DNA of 64,000 nucleotides from assembly GCF_006124995.1 (NCBI RefSeq), contig NZ_QEWN01000010.1, positions 1 through 64,000 of the forward strand, in the 5' to 3' direction. The notes beneath the pieces are model-generated. The model did not search any database. It was given only the letters and a program-made list of their open reading frames with translations, and was not told the DNA's origin. The first letter of the stretch is position 1. Each line of letters opens with the position of its first letter. Shown one piece after another: positions 8,231-17,217 of this stretch. This DNA is from Vibrio sp. Hep-1b-8 (GTDB lineage Bacteria; Pseudomonadota; Gammaproteobacteria; Enterobacterales; Vibrionaceae). Both the position numbers and the translations under genes were made by a program.

Positions 8231-9615
8231 TGACCATGTATCGATTTAGTTTACGCAACAGTTTTGCCCAGCGAAAAGACAGCTTGGTGTTCCAGTTGTT
8301 TAGCCATATGGCGGCAGTCATGGTGTCGATACTCCTGTTGCAAGTTATTGCTGAGCAGGCATTAGTTAAAGCGGTGCTCAAGGTGCCGGTGCCAATCAAG
8401 CAACATATTTTACAATTGGCTCATCAGGCCAATGTTCTGATCGAAGAAGGGGATATGGATGAACTGGCCGACTGGGCCAACGCACAACCTTATTACCTCT
8501 TTGTTCTCGATCGGGACAATCAGCCGCTGTCTCACCGTCAGATGCATCCACACTTCGAATTTAAACTGCGCTTCTTGCGAGAGTTAGATAGCCCCTTAAG
8601 CGATACGGTGAGTAAGCCATTGATTGGATTGGGCCTTGATGGTGGCAACACCTTAGTTGTGCAATTGCCAAGTGAAATGCACCCAGCACATCGTTTTCTT
8701 GTTTATCTGGCGGTAAGTAAAGTGGTGATCGTCATTACCATGCTCTCGTTGTTTTCGCTGATTTTGGCTAATCAACTGAAAAGACCGTTGGACCGATTGC
8801 GCGAGTCGAGTCGTCGACTTGCGTCCGGTGATTTTAATATCAGTGTTGTGAGCGAATTGCGCTCCAACACGCGCGAGTTTAATGACTTAGCTCGTGATTT
8901 CGACGATATGACCAAAGAGATCCATGCTTTAGCCCAGCGTCAACGCAACTTGATAAGAGACGTCTCTCATGAACTGCGCACACCATTAGCCAGACAGAAT
9001 CTCGCACTCCATCTACTTCGAGCAAAATCATCAGATTCACACCGCCCTTTGATTGAGCGATTGGAACGAGAAGTGGATCAAATGGACGTCTTGGTAGCCG
9101 AGATTTTAGAGTACAGTCGATTGGAAAACTCTCGCTATGAAGCGAGTTATAAGCCTGTCTGCCTCGAAAGTTTGATTTCAAGTCAGGTTGAGCAAAGCCG
9201 TCTCCAACTCAGGCAGCATCAAACGATGACGGTCGATTATGGTGCGAATCTTCCTATGATCGTGACGGATCAGCGCTTGGTACTCCGATGCCTTAATAAC
9301 CTGCTGACCAACAGCATCAAGTATGCTGGTGATAGCGCTGAAATAAGGGTAAGCGTAGACACTAAATCAACGCACTTAGGCTATGTGGTGGTAGAGGTTT
9401 GTGACAACGGGCCAGGCATTCCTCAAAGTCATATTAAGGAGATATTCAGACCGTTTACACGCTTGGAATCCTCGCGCAACAAGCAGCAGGGTGGGTATGG
9501 TTTGGGGCTGGCGATTGTCAAAGAGGCAGTGAGTCTGCTTAATGGTAAGGTGATCGCATCCAACCGAGCGACTGGCGGACTGAGTGTTCAGCTCATTTTG
9601 CCCATTAGACGTTAA
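8230..9615 (+). CDS. Membrane sensor histidine kinase (HAMP-HisKA-HATPase)
   Basis: The 461-residue kinase is the partner of the preceding regulator. A transmembrane segment at about residues 22-42 and a second at about 157-180 flank a periplasmic sensor of about 115 residues. HAMP follows (KRPLDRLRESSRRLASGDF), then the phosphoacceptor His in RDVSHELRTPLAR. The ATPase domain has the N-box (NNLLTNSIKYA), G1 (CDNGPGIP) and G2 (GYGLGLAIVKEAV). The layout is that of CpxA/RstB/QseC-type kinases. The signal is unknown. Because the pair stands next to a Fur-type siderophore receptor, a link to envelope or iron status is possible but unproven. Confidence 0.88.
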   Translation: MTMYRFSLRNSFAQRKDSLVFQLFSHMAAVMVSILLLQVIAEQALVKAVLKVPVPIKQHILQLAHQANVLIEEGDMDELADWANAQPYYLFVLDRDNQPLSHRQMHPHFEFKLRFLRELDSPLSDTVSKPLIGLGLDGGNTLVVQLPSEMHPAHRFLVYLAVSKVVIVITMLSLFSLILANQLKRPLDRLRESSRRLASGDFNISVVSELRSNTREFNDLARDFDDMTKEIHALAQRQRNLIRDVSHELRTPLARQNLALHLLRAKSSDSHRPLIERLEREVDQMDVLVAEILEYSRLENSRYEASYKPVCLESLISSQVEQSRLQLRQHQTMTVDYGANLPMIVTDQRLVLRCLNNLLTNSIKYAGDSAEIRVSVDTKSTHLGYVVVEVCDNGPGIPQSHIKEIFRPFTRLESSRNKQQGGYGLGLAIVKEAVSLLNGKVIASNRATGGLSVQLILPIRR

Positions 9616-9634
9616 TACGACGACGAATCACGCG

Positions 9635-9664
9635 AAGCGAATGTCATGTGGCATTCGCTTTTGT
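9635..9664 (+). terminator. Intrinsic terminator after the histidine kinase
   Basis: AAGCGAATG and CATTCGCTT form a 9-bp stem with an 8-base loop, followed by TTG. It lies 20 bases after the kinase stop and separates the two-component pair from the iron-uptake block. Confidence 0.75.
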
Positions 9665-9726
9665 GCTTTATGGGCAAGGGATTGACGATGAAATGTACGC
9701 CCATTGCAAAGATTGTAAATTTAATG

Positions 9727-9745
9727 CAAATGATATTGGTTATCA
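9727..9745 (+). promoter_or_regulatory. Candidate Fur box upstream of the siderophore receptor
   Basis: CAAATGATATTGGTTATCA resembles the GATAATGATAATCATTATC consensus (AATGATA half and TTATCA half). It is located 70-88 bases before the receptor start, consistent with iron repression. Confidence 0.65.
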
Positions 9746-9775
9746 CTTACACTTCGCTCCATTGAAAATGATGAG

Positions 9776-9795
9776 GCAGAGCTGCTTTGCTCTGC
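9776..9795 (+). other. Hairpin in the 5' leader of the receptor gene
   Basis: GCAGAGC and GCTCTGC make a 7-bp perfect stem with a 6-base loop, located between the Fur box and the Shine-Dalgarno (GGAGAAG). It could tune stability or translation of the leader. No known riboregulator is recognised. Confidence 0.4.
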
Positions 9796-9814
9796 ACAAG
9801 CTACGGAGAAGAAA

Positions 9815-11908
9815 ATGTTCACTAAAAGTCGCTTAGCACTGGTTATTGGTACGGTATTGGCGGTACCTGGAGTTTACGCGCACAGTGTTGATACCGATGA
9901 ACACATGGTGGTTCAAGGGCGTGATTACGGTTATCAGGCAGAGACGAATTCTACCTCTATGCGTATGGAAGTGAGTCAGCTAGAAACTCCGGGACAGGTT
10001 GCTGTGATAGGCGAACAGCTTATTGAAGAACAGCGAGCAAGCACTTTGGGAGAGGTTCTAAAGAATGATGCCAGTGTGAGTGCTGGTGGAACAGGCCGTA
10101 ACCGTGAACGTTTTTCGTTACGTGGTTTTGAAGTTGAAAGTTCATCTGGCTTCTTACGTGATGGTCATCAACATTGGTCTCATTATCGCCAACCTGTCGA
10201 GTTACTAGAGCGAGTCGAAGTGGTGAAAGGGCCATCGGGTTTGTTGTACGGTGTCTCTGCCCCTGGCGGCTTGATCAATATGGTCACGAAAAAGCCGACT
10301 TATGAGACGCAAGTAAACGTTAGCCAGGATATCGGGTCGAACAATCATTCTCGTACGATGGTTGATGCTAGCGGTGCGCTTAACGAGGCAGAGACATTGC
10401 GCACTCGCACGGTGTTGGTGAAAGAAAGTGCGGGTTCGTGGAGAACTTACTCAGACGGTTCCAAACCACAAACTGACCGATTAGTCGCGGGGCTGTTTGT
10501 TGATTATGACATTAATGATGACGTCACACTGTCACTTAATTACGACAAAACTAATGATAAAGGCAGTGTTGATTCTGGCGCTCTCTACACTCTAGATGGT
10601 CAGCCTGTCAGAGGAAAAGAATTGATATGGGACGCACAGTGGTCTCAAATCGAAAATGATGTAGAGAATATTGGTTTCAACATTGATGCACACCTTTCTG
10701 CTGTCTGGTCTGTTAACACGGGCTTTAACTATCAGGACATGGAGCGAACGGATATTGAAAGCTATCCAGACTTCTCTGATTTAGACAGTAACGGTACGGT
10801 AGGGCATGGTGGTAACAATCGCCATGATAAGTGGCGTTACAGAACAGGTCATTTCGATCTGATTGGTCATCTTGAATTGGCGGGCATGAGCCATCAGCTA
10901 CTAATTGGCTCGAACTGGTTGGGATACAGCTATGACCGCAATCAGAAAGGCTTCACGACTCAAGATGTTGCACCTGGCGAAAGCGTGGGAGTACCGACAC
11001 AAAGCGGTCGAAATATAGTGAGTCATTCCAGCTACGACACTTGGGGCTTTTATGCACAAGACCTGATGACGTTAAACGAGCAGTGGCAGTTACTTGCAGG
11101 CGTTCGTTTTGATCGTAAGGTTGCGGATGGCGTTGCTGAAGAGAATATCTCGCCTAAGTTTGCTGTTATCTATCATCCCGCAGACAACGGCAGTGTTTAC
11201 GCTTCATATGCCGAAAGCTTTGAACCACAAGGCGCGGTGGCAAGTGGTCGCCGCACTTACACCAATGATGGCGCTCTTTTAGACGCAGCAACGGGTGTCT
11301 CTTATGAAGTGGGTACTAAGTGGGAATTACTTGATAAGCGTCTATATCTATCTGGCGCGCTATTTGATATCACGCAACAGAATGTTGCTATGGATGTCGA
11401 AGATACTATCAATGCCGGCAACTACATCAAAACTCAAGACGGTGAACAGCAACACCGAGGCGCTGAATTGACGGCGCAGGGTATGGTAACAGAGCGAGTG
11501 TCACTGTTTGGTTCTGCCATGTATTTGGATGCTGAAATCAGTCAGCACGAGACCTATGCAGGTAACAAACCGAAAGATGTCCCTGAGTTTGCCGCGAGTT
11601 TATGGTCTAGCTATGCTGCTACTAACGAGCTAGATGTGAATTTGGGTATTATCTATCAAGGCGCTCGATATGGTGATGATGCCAATACTTTTAAGAAAGA
11701 GGGGTATACTCGAGTCGATATGGGGCTTGCCTACACCTATAAGTATGATGCAAACCTTGATATGGTGGCTCGTCTTAGCGTAGAAAACCTGTTTGACACC
11801 GATTATTTGGCCGGAGGTGGTGCAACCTCATTGAGCCATAACTACGCGGAAGATGTAGTGATTGGAGAAGGTCGAAACTATATGGCAACACTGCAAATTA
11901 AATACTAA
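9815..11908 (+). CDS. TonB-dependent outer-membrane siderophore receptor
   Basis: The 697-residue precursor has a signal peptide (MFTKSRLALVIGTVLAVPGVYA). The plug domain has a TonB-box-like stretch near residues 30-35 (MVVQGRD) and the conserved RFSLRGFEVESSS and ERVEVVKGPSGLLYG blocks. The 22-strand barrel follows, with VSYEVGTKWELL near residue 500 and the C-terminal NYMATLQIKY ending in an aromatic-rich strand. The plug motifs place it with siderophore (ferric hydroxamate or catecholate) receptors; the ligand cannot be fixed from sequence. A Fur-like site and a GGAGAAG ribosome site precede it. A complete TonB energising cluster follows on the same strand, implying functional pairing. Confidence 0.9.
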   Translation: MFTKSRLALVIGTVLAVPGVYAHSVDTDEHMVVQGRDYGYQAETNSTSMRMEVSQLETPGQVAVIGEQLIEEQRASTLGEVLKNDASVSAGGTGRNRERFSLRGFEVESSSGFLRDGHQHWSHYRQPVELLERVEVVKGPSGLLYGVSAPGGLINMVTKKPTYETQVNVSQDIGSNNHSRTMVDASGALNEAETLRTRTVLVKESAGSWRTYSDGSKPQTDRLVAGLFVDYDINDDVTLSLNYDKTNDKGSVDSGALYTLDGQPVRGKELIWDAQWSQIENDVENIGFNIDAHLSAVWSVNTGFNYQDMERTDIESYPDFSDLDSNGTVGHGGNNRHDKWRYRTGHFDLIGHLELAGMSHQLLIGSNWLGYSYDRNQKGFTTQDVAPGESVGVPTQSGRNIVSHSSYDTWGFYAQDLMTLNEQWQLLAGVRFDRKVADGVAEENISPKFAVIYHPADNGSVYASYAESFEPQGAVASGRRTYTNDGALLDAATGVSYEVGTKWELLDKRLYLSGALFDITQQNVAMDVEDTINAGNYIKTQDGEQQHRGAELTAQGMVTERVSLFGSAMYLDAEISQHETYAGNKPKDVPEFAASLWSSYAATNELDVNLGIIYQGARYGDDANTFKKEGYTRVDMGLAYTYKYDANLDMVARLSVENLFDTDYLAGGGATSLSHNYAEDVVIGEGRNYMATLQIKY

Positions 11909-12027
11909 TCACAGTTGAGTATAATTCTGTGAACGAATCAGGGAGAGGGTAGTACCTTTCCCTATTCCTGTTTAAGTGTAGCGATCATTGCAATTTTGCT
12001 TAATGACGCTACTATGAGCATCACCCT

Positions 12028-12048
12028 AAATGAGATTGCTTCTCAATT
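12028..12048 (+). promoter_or_regulatory. Candidate Fur-type dyad before the TonB cluster
   Basis: AAATGAGATTGCTTCTCAATT contains TGAGA-ttgct-TCTCA within an AAATGAGA...TCTCAATT frame, close to the Fur consensus geometry. It lies 30-50 bases before the chosen start of the first gene, and separates the cluster from the receptor gene by its own promoter. Confidence 0.5.
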
Positions 12049-12077
12049 ATATAATGACATCAGTAAAAACAGACGTT

Positions 12078-12845
12078 ATGAATTCAGTTACGATAAGTTT
12101 GGCACTTAGTCTTACCCTCGCAGCAACAAGTACATTGGCTAGCGGTTTAGATACCGCGCAAGGCATTCAAAGCAAGACCAATTCGGCTTCTGCCAGCAGC
12201 CAAAAACGCATTGATAGCAGTGCTGAAAAAACACTGTTGCTTAAGGCAGAGATTGAGCAGTTGCAAGAAGAGGTCAAGAACCTCGAAGTCTATCGTCAGC
12301 ATTTGACATCTTTGGTCAATAGCCAGCAACAAGAGGCAAGTAGCTTAGAGCGCCAGATTGAAGAAATTAAGGCGACACGTCAGGGGATTGTACCTTTGAT
12401 GTATCAGATGATTGATGGACTGAAACAGATTGTCGCTCAAGATGTCCCAATTAAGTTAGATCAACGCAATGAGCGTCTCGCTAAGCTTGACTCTATGATG
12501 ACCCGAGCGGATGTCAGTGATGCTGAGAAGTATCGTCGTATTCTGGAAGCTTATCAAATCGAGATGGACTACGGAACAAAGTTGGGGCTTTATCAGGGGC
12601 AAGTGATTATCGATGGCGAAAAACGTCAGGCAGATGTGCTCTATGTTGGTCGTGTGTCTCTTGTTGCACGCAGCCTGAATGGCAAAAAATTCTGGTCTTG
12701 GAATCAAAATGACTCGAAGTGGTATGAAGTAGACGCTTCCCTAAAATCTCAACTAGATAGCGCGTTTAGTATGGCGGCGAAACAGGTTGCGCCAAGTTTG
12801 ATCACTTTGCCGGTATCACTGAAAGTTGCGGAGGCGAAGCAATGA
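12078..12845 (+). CDS. DUF3450 periplasmic protein of the TonB2/TonB3-type cluster
   Basis: The 255-residue exported protein has a signal peptide (MNSVTISLALSLTLAATSTLASG) and then a long coiled coil (about residues 45-110: LKAEIEQLQEEVKNLE...SLERQIEEIKA). A compact C-terminal domain (GLYQGQVIIDGEKRQADVLYVGRVSL...WSWNQNDSKWYEV) follows. This is the DUF3450 family, which opens TonB2-type operons in vibrios. The start at 12078 is preferred to the in-frame ATG at 12030 because it begins the signal peptide and the upstream ATG lies within the Fur-like dyad. Its stop overlaps the ttpC start (ATGA). Its role is likely to assist the inner-membrane energising complex from the periplasm. Confidence 0.8.
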   Translation: MNSVTISLALSLTLAATSTLASGLDTAQGIQSKTNSASASSQKRIDSSAEKTLLLKAEIEQLQEEVKNLEVYRQHLTSLVNSQQQEASSLERQIEEIKATRQGIVPLMYQMIDGLKQIVAQDVPIKLDQRNERLAKLDSMMTRADVSDAEKYRRILEAYQIEMDYGTKLGLYQGQVIIDGEKRQADVLYVGRVSLVARSLNGKKFWSWNQNDSKWYEVDASLKSQLDSAFSMAAKQVAPSLITLPVSLKVAEAKQ

Positions 12846-14197
12846 GATTCCCAGCCCTAATAACTTTGCTGACCTTAACGGCTTTGCCAATCTATTCTTC
12901 GGCGAGTGATTTAGTCTCCGCCGCGAAGAATGAAGCGAAAGTTCAGCAACAGCACAATCAATTACGTGAATCTGGCTTTAAACAAACCGAGCAAGAACTG
13001 GCGCAGTTAAAGCAACAACTTTCAAAGCAGAAACAGACACTGCAAGCGCAAAACGACCAGTTAGCCGCTGATTTCAGTCGAAATGAACAGCAGTTAGCAG
13101 AATTGGAAGAGAAACTGCGTCTAGAAACAGGTAGCTTGGGCGAGGTGTTTGGTGTCGTGCGACAAAATGCCAAACAACTGCAATCGGAGTTATCTCAATC
13201 GGTCACTGGTGCAGGCGCGCAGACGCATACCGAGGCAGTGAATGAGATCGTCGCTGCAATGCAGCTCCCTTCCTTACCGCAGTTGAATGAACTGTGGCTC
13301 GCGTTTAGTGAGCAGGTTGATGCTAGCCGAGAGATCGAATCTACGCTTGTGGCCTTTATCGACGGTGAAGGGATATCTCAGCAAACACATGCGCTGCGCT
13401 TAGGAGCTTTTGGACTTGTTGGTCAGCAAGGTTACCTCAACTGGAACGGCAGTAAGCAGGTTGCGACAGCGTATATTCAACAACCGGAAAATGGTCCAAC
13501 GCTAGATACGTTAGCAAACTTGAATAAAGGTCTACCGACAGCGCTAGTCATAGATCCTTCCCGTGGCGTGATGCTAGAGCAACTCGCATTGACCCCAAGT
13601 CTTATGGACAGACTTCAAGCGGGCGGTGCTGTGGGTAAAGTGATTCTTGGCTTGCTTGCTATTGGTTTGTTGATTGCTTTGGTTCGTGGTGTAAGTTTAT
13701 CTGTTGCTCGCCAAAAAATTCGAAGTCAGTTTAAAAATCCTAACATGCCCACGGATAACCCACTTGGTCGTGTGTTGGCGGTTTATGGAAATGGTAAACA
13801 CAAGACTGTTGAAGCTTTAGAGTTACGCTTGCTAGAAGCGGTGGTTGATGAACAGGCCAGTTTAGAGAAAGGCCTCTCAATGCTTAAATTGCTGGCGGCG
13901 TTGGCACCCATGCTCGGTCTATTAGGCACGGTGACAGGTATGATTGAAACCTTCCAAGTGATTACACAATTCGGCAATGGTGATCCAAAAGTAATGGCTG
14001 GCGGAATATCAATGGCATTGGTAACGACAGTACTAGGCCTCATCGCTGCCATGCCGTTGTTGTTGGCACACAATATTTTGAGTGCTCAAGCGGAAGCCAT
14101 CCGTAACATTCTTGAGAAGCAAGGGATCGCTTTAGTGGCCGAGCAGGCGGAACAGGATAATGTCGTGGTTGACGACAAGTTGGGGAATGCAGCGTAA
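12842..14197 (+). CDS. ttpC: TonB-system accessory protein TtpC (ExbB-like with periplasmic coiled coil)
   Basis: The 451-residue protein has a signal peptide (residues 1-21) and a long Gln-rich coiled coil (about 30-110). A periplasmic region runs to about 255, a transmembrane segment follows (VILGLLAIGLLIALV), and a MotA/TolQ/ExbB domain occupies about 330-440, with LAPMLGLLGTVTGMIETF and GISMALVTTVLGLIAAMPLL. This architecture is diagnostic of TtpC, the fourth component required by Vibrio TonB2 and TonB3 systems. Gene order DUF3450-ttpC-exbB-exbD-tonB-TPR and overlapping stop/start codons show a single operon. It presumably couples with ExbB/ExbD to deliver proton-motive energy to TonB. 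Confidence 0.88.
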   Translation: MRFPALITLLTLTALPIYSSASDLVSAAKNEAKVQQQHNQLRESGFKQTEQELAQLKQQLSKQKQTLQAQNDQLAADFSRNEQQLAELEEKLRLETGSLGEVFGVVRQNAKQLQSELSQSVTGAGAQTHTEAVNEIVAAMQLPSLPQLNELWLAFSEQVDASREIESTLVAFIDGEGISQQTHALRLGAFGLVGQQGYLNWNGSKQVATAYIQQPENGPTLDTLANLNKGLPTALVIDPSRGVMLEQLALTPSLMDRLQAGGAVGKVILGLLAIGLLIALVRGVSLSVARQKIRSQFKNPNMPTDNPLGRVLAVYGNGKHKTVEALELRLLEAVVDEQASLEKGLSMLKLLAALAPMLGLLGTVTGMIETFQVITQFGNGDPKVMAGGISMALVTTVLGLIAAMPLLLAHNILSAQAEAIRNILEKQGIALVAEQAEQDNVVVDDKLGNAA

Positions 14198-14754
14198 TGG
14201 ACGCGCTATTTGCTCTATTGTCGGAGTTGATCACGACACAATCTTGGCTAAGTGCTCTGCAACAATTTATGCAGCAGGGTGGCCAAGTGCTTTGGTGGTT
14301 AGCCTCAGTGGTGTTATTGAGCTGGATTTTACTGATAGAGCGTGTGGTGTTTTTGTGGTTTCAGTTTCCCAAGTTAAAAAAACAGTGGGTGGCTAAATGG
14401 CAATTGAGAACCGACCACGACTCTTGGTATGCGCGGTCTATCCGTGATGGTTGGCTATCTGAAGCGCATCGTCAGCTCCACCAACACCTAAATATCATCA
14501 AGGTGCTGGTGGCGATTTGCCCAATGTTGGGGTTGTTAGGCACCGTAACAGGAATGATTTCAGTATTTGATGTCATGGCCAATCAGGGCAGCAGTAATCC
14601 CAAATTGATGGCGTCTGGTATTTCACTAGCGACCTTGCCAACGATGGCGGGTATGGTTGCGGCTTTAACTGGCATGTTTGCTTACGCCCGTTTACAAAAA
14701 GCGTGTCACATGAACGAAATTAAATTAGAAAAATCATTAAGGAGTCAACGATGA
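14197..14754 (+). CDS. exbB: Biopolymer transport protein ExbB (TonB2/3-type)
   Basis: The 185-residue inner-membrane protein has three predicted membrane segments: about 27-50 (VLWWLASVVLLSWILLIERV), about 103-125 (VLVAICPMLGLLGTVTGMISV) and about 145-168 (ISLATLPTMAGMVAALTGMFA). The MotA/TolQ/ExbB signature PMLGLLGTVTGM is intact. It forms the proton channel with ExbD. The start codon overlaps the ttpC stop by one base (TAATG). It is shorter than the E. coli protein (244 residues), as is usual for TonB2-type ExbB. Confidence 0.9.
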   Translation: MDALFALLSELITTQSWLSALQQFMQQGGQVLWWLASVVLLSWILLIERVVFLWFQFPKLKKQWVAKWQLRTDHDSWYARSIRDGWLSEAHRQLHQHLNIIKVLVAICPMLGLLGTVTGMISVFDVMANQGSSNPKLMASGISLATLPTMAGMVAALTGMFAYARLQKACHMNEIKLEKSLRSQR

Positions 14755-15155
14755 GACTCGGTCGACGTCAACAGAGACAAGAAGAAGCGCAGGTCGATCT
14801 GACATCAATGCTTGATATTGTATTTATCATGTTGATCTTCTTTATCGTTACCAGTTCATTTGTACGAGAATCAGGTGTAGAGGTCAATCGACCGACTGCA
14901 TCAAACGTGGTGAGTCAGAAAGAAGTGGGGATCTTTGTCGCTATTACCTCGGCCAACGATATATATATCGACAAACGTGTTGTTGATGTAGAGCGAGTGC
15001 AGGCGACGCTTGAACACTTGATGTTGGACAAGCCGGACGCGTCATTGGTTATTCAGGCGGACGAACACGCGTACAGTGGTACCGTGGTTAAGGTCATGGA
15101 TGCAGCCAAGAGCGCAGGTGTACGCAATATCGCATTAGCAGCGGAGAAGATCTAG
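14751..15155 (+). CDS. exbD: Biopolymer transport protein ExbD
   Basis: The 134-residue protein has a single N-terminal membrane helix (MLDIVFIMLIFFIVTSSFV, about residues 21-40). It carries the essential Asp of VDLTSMLDIVF that transports protons, and a periplasmic domain ending SAGVRNIALAAEKI. ATGA overlap with exbB indicates translational coupling. Confidence 0.92.
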   Translation: MRLGRRQQRQEEAQVDLTSMLDIVFIMLIFFIVTSSFVRESGVEVNRPTASNVVSQKEVGIFVAITSANDIYIDKRVVDVERVQATLEHLMLDKPDASLVIQADEHAYSGTVVKVMDAAKSAGVRNIALAAEKI

Positions 15156-15157
15156 TG

Positions 15158-15772
15158 ATGCGATTGCTATTAGCGATACCGCTTGCGTTCGCGTGTGTGC
15201 TCGCGATATTCAGCGTGATGGCACTGATGGTAGACAGTGGTCAACGATCTGTCCCCGACACAAGCCAATCGCTCAGTTTTAACATGATCATGTTGGAGAA
15301 TGAGCAAGACGTGCAGAGACGTCAACGCAGTGTCCCAGAACCGCCTAAAGCACCGCAGATGCCGCAGCATATGCCGACTTCTCAAGCGAATGCTGAACAG
15401 ACTCAATTATCTCCGGTTTCTCAACCTTCACTAGGTCTCAGTACTGCGATCGAAGGATTGGCGATTCGCGCCCCGAGTTTTGGCGATTTTGGGGTTAATC
15501 AACAGGCGATGCCACTCTATCGAGTTGAGCCTAGATATCCAAGCCAGGCGGCAAAGCGCCGCATTGAAGGTTATGTTGTGATTAAATTTACCATTGACCC
15601 AACAGGTAGACCGACGGATTTAGAGGTGCTAGATGCTAAGCCCAAGCGCACCTTTGAGCGAGAAGCTATCGCAGCACTCAAAAAATGGAAGTATCAGCCG
15701 AAGATTGTCGATGGCAAAGCCTTATCGCAATTCGGTCAGACGGCTACAGTGGAGTTTAAAATAGCGCCATGA
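15158..15772 (+). CDS. tonB: Energy-transducing protein TonB (TonB2/TonB3-type, short)
   Basis: The product is about 204 residues. An N-terminal signal anchor (LLLAIPLAFACVLAIFSVMA) is followed by a brief proline-containing linker (VPEPPKAPQMPQHMP), much shorter than in TonB1. The C-terminal TonB domain (about 120-204) has YPSQAAKRRIEGYVVIKF and the conserved ALKKWKYQP. GTG at 15155 (overlapping the exbD stop) is an alternative start one codon earlier; GGAG at 15142-15145 could serve either. It contacts the TonB box of outer-membrane receptors, here most obviously the receptor at 9815. Sequence alone does not say TonB2 or TonB3. Confidence 0.88.
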   Translation: MRLLLAIPLAFACVLAIFSVMALMVDSGQRSVPDTSQSLSFNMIMLENEQDVQRRQRSVPEPPKAPQMPQHMPTSQANAEQTQLSPVSQPSLGLSTAIEGLAIRAPSFGDFGVNQQAMPLYRVEPRYPSQAAKRRIEGYVVIKFTIDPTGRPTDLEVLDAKPKRTFEREAIAALKKWKYQPKIVDGKALSQFGQTATVEFKIAP

Positions 15773-16938
15773 TTAGACATCTATTCGTCGTTTTTCTTGT
15801 GTTGTTTTCCGTGATGGGAACCGCCCAAGAGTTGAGTCAATATAGTGCGATTCGTGTACAAAAGGCGCACCAGTTGGCGCAAAATGACCAGCTCAAAGAG
15901 GCGATTAACGAACTTCAGCAGATCGACACATCAAGAGCTTATGACCAAGCATTTATCGCTCGTATGCAGGGTGTTTTTTTATGGCAGGATGGTCAAGTGG
16001 ATGCCGCGATTGGGCAGTTAACCAAGGCGGTAATGAGTGGACTGCTACAAGATGAACAGGCTTGGACTACCCAGAAAATGCTGGCAGATCTGCATCTTAG
16101 CCAGCAAAACTATCAACTGGCTCTCAAGCATTACTATTCGTTGGTTAAATCCGCTGCCGAGAAAACACCAATAGAAGATGTGTGGCTACGTATTGCTCAG
16201 TCTCATTATCAACTTGAACAGTGGAATAAGGTAATTCCGGCAGCGAATCACTATCTGAAGGCATCGGCCAGTGACCGAATTCAGCCATTATCACTCATTT
16301 TGGGCGCACAATTGCAGTTAAAACAGTGGTCACAGGCGATTCCAACGCTAAAACAGTTGATTGCTTTGCAACCTGAGAAGCTTAATTGGTGGCGACAGTT
16401 AGCGAGCTTGCAGATGCGGGTAGGGCAAGACAAAGAGGCTCTGGATACGCTCTCTCTGGCCAAGCTGAATCAGCTAGCATTAACGCAAAATGATCGCCGT
16501 ATTCTCGCCCAGCTCTACGCTAAACGAGGTGTACCGGAGCGTGCAGCGTTGGAAATTAGTGAGCTCGAAAACGCATCTAGTGACGTAAAACTGTTGGTGG
16601 AACAGGCCGTCTATTGGCAATCGGCAAAGGAATGGAGCAAAGCGATAGAGGTGTGGAGGCAGGCCGCGCAGTTAGATAAAGACTATCATTGGAATGTTGC
16701 CCAGTTAATGGTACAGCAGGGACACTATCAACAAGCTCTGCCAGTACTAAACAAAGTCGAGGGGCACAAAGAACAAGTGGCGTTAGCTAAGACGCGTGTA
16801 CTATTCAAGTTAAATCGAGTCGAAGATGCCCTTATTGAGGCAAAACGCGCTGAGCAGATAGAGCCTTCATCGCAGGCGAAAAGTTGGATTCGATACCTCA
16901 CTCAGGTGAGAAAAATGGCGGATTCGCCTTCGAGTTAA
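15769..16938 (+). CDS. TPR-repeat protein of the TonB cluster
   Basis: The 389-residue protein has a signal peptide (MIRHLFVVFLVLFSVMGTAQ) and about eight tetratricopeptide-like helix pairs, for example AHQLAQNDQLKEAINELQQI, ALKHYYSLVKSA and AIEVWRQAAQLDKDYHWNVA. It closes the TonB2-type operon in vibrios and overlaps tonB by ATGA. A periplasmic scaffold role in the TonB complex is inferred from context. An intrinsic terminator follows 10 bases after the stop. Confidence 0.82.
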   Translation: MIRHLFVVFLVLFSVMGTAQELSQYSAIRVQKAHQLAQNDQLKEAINELQQIDTSRAYDQAFIARMQGVFLWQDGQVDAAIGQLTKAVMSGLLQDEQAWTTQKMLADLHLSQQNYQLALKHYYSLVKSAAEKTPIEDVWLRIAQSHYQLEQWNKVIPAANHYLKASASDRIQPLSLILGAQLQLKQWSQAIPTLKQLIALQPEKLNWWRQLASLQMRVGQDKEALDTLSLAKLNQLALTQNDRRILAQLYAKRGVPERAALEISELENASSDVKLLVEQAVYWQSAKEWSKAIEVWRQAAQLDKDYHWNVAQLMVQQGHYQQALPVLNKVEGHKEQVALAKTRVLFKLNRVEDALIEAKRAEQIEPSSQAKSWIRYLTQVRKMADSPSS

Positions 16939-16947
16939 AGCAAACAA

Positions 16948-16974
16948 AAAAGGGAAGCGCAATGCTTCCCTTTT
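16948..16974 (+). terminator. Intrinsic terminator of the TonB operon
   Basis: AAAAGGGAAGC and GCTTCCCTTTT form an 11-bp stem with a 5-base loop, followed by CC. It is immediately downstream of the TPR gene. Confidence 0.85.
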
Positions 16975-16992
16975 CCTTATCAACGAATGAGG

Positions 16993-17217
16993 CTATTTGT
17001 TGTTGGAGCAGACAAACTCAGCACGCCACAATAAGCGTTCGGACTGTTTCAAATTGGTCAATAGCTCCTGCCCAGACATTTGTGGATAAGCATGCATCAC
17101 CGTCACATCCTCGCCTTGATCTGACTTTTGGTAAGCCCTGACATGAGTAAACGTGCTCGCTAGGTTGTTGGAGAGCATACTTCTTGATAAACAAATGCCG
17201 AAAATATCCCTTTTCAT
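16993..17217 (-). CDS. Small hypothetical protein (74 aa)
   Basis: The start at 17217 (MKRDIFGICLSRSML) is preceded by GAGGAAAAGGCG, a strong Shine-Dalgarno. The longer frame extending to 17301 lacks one. The product has about 74 residues with no membrane segment or recognised motif, ending LWRAEFVCSNNK. It is not recognised. It is convergent with the TonB operon and divergent from the sensor kinase at 17564, standing alone. A real but uncharacterised small gene is likely because of the ribosome site and codon pattern. Confidence 0.5.
   Translation of the reverse strand: MKRDIFGICLSRSMLSNNLASTFTHVRAYQKSDQGEDVTVMHAYPQMSGQELLTNLKQSERLLWRAEFVCSNNK

Noticed and set aside
9648..9836. 62-residue plus-strand open frame across the receptor promoter
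   Set aside because: It would run through the terminator, Fur box and leader hairpin, and lacks a ribosome site.
12030..12077. Upstream in-frame ATG for the DUF3450 gene
   Set aside because: It falls in the Fur-like dyad, and the signal peptide begins properly at 12078.
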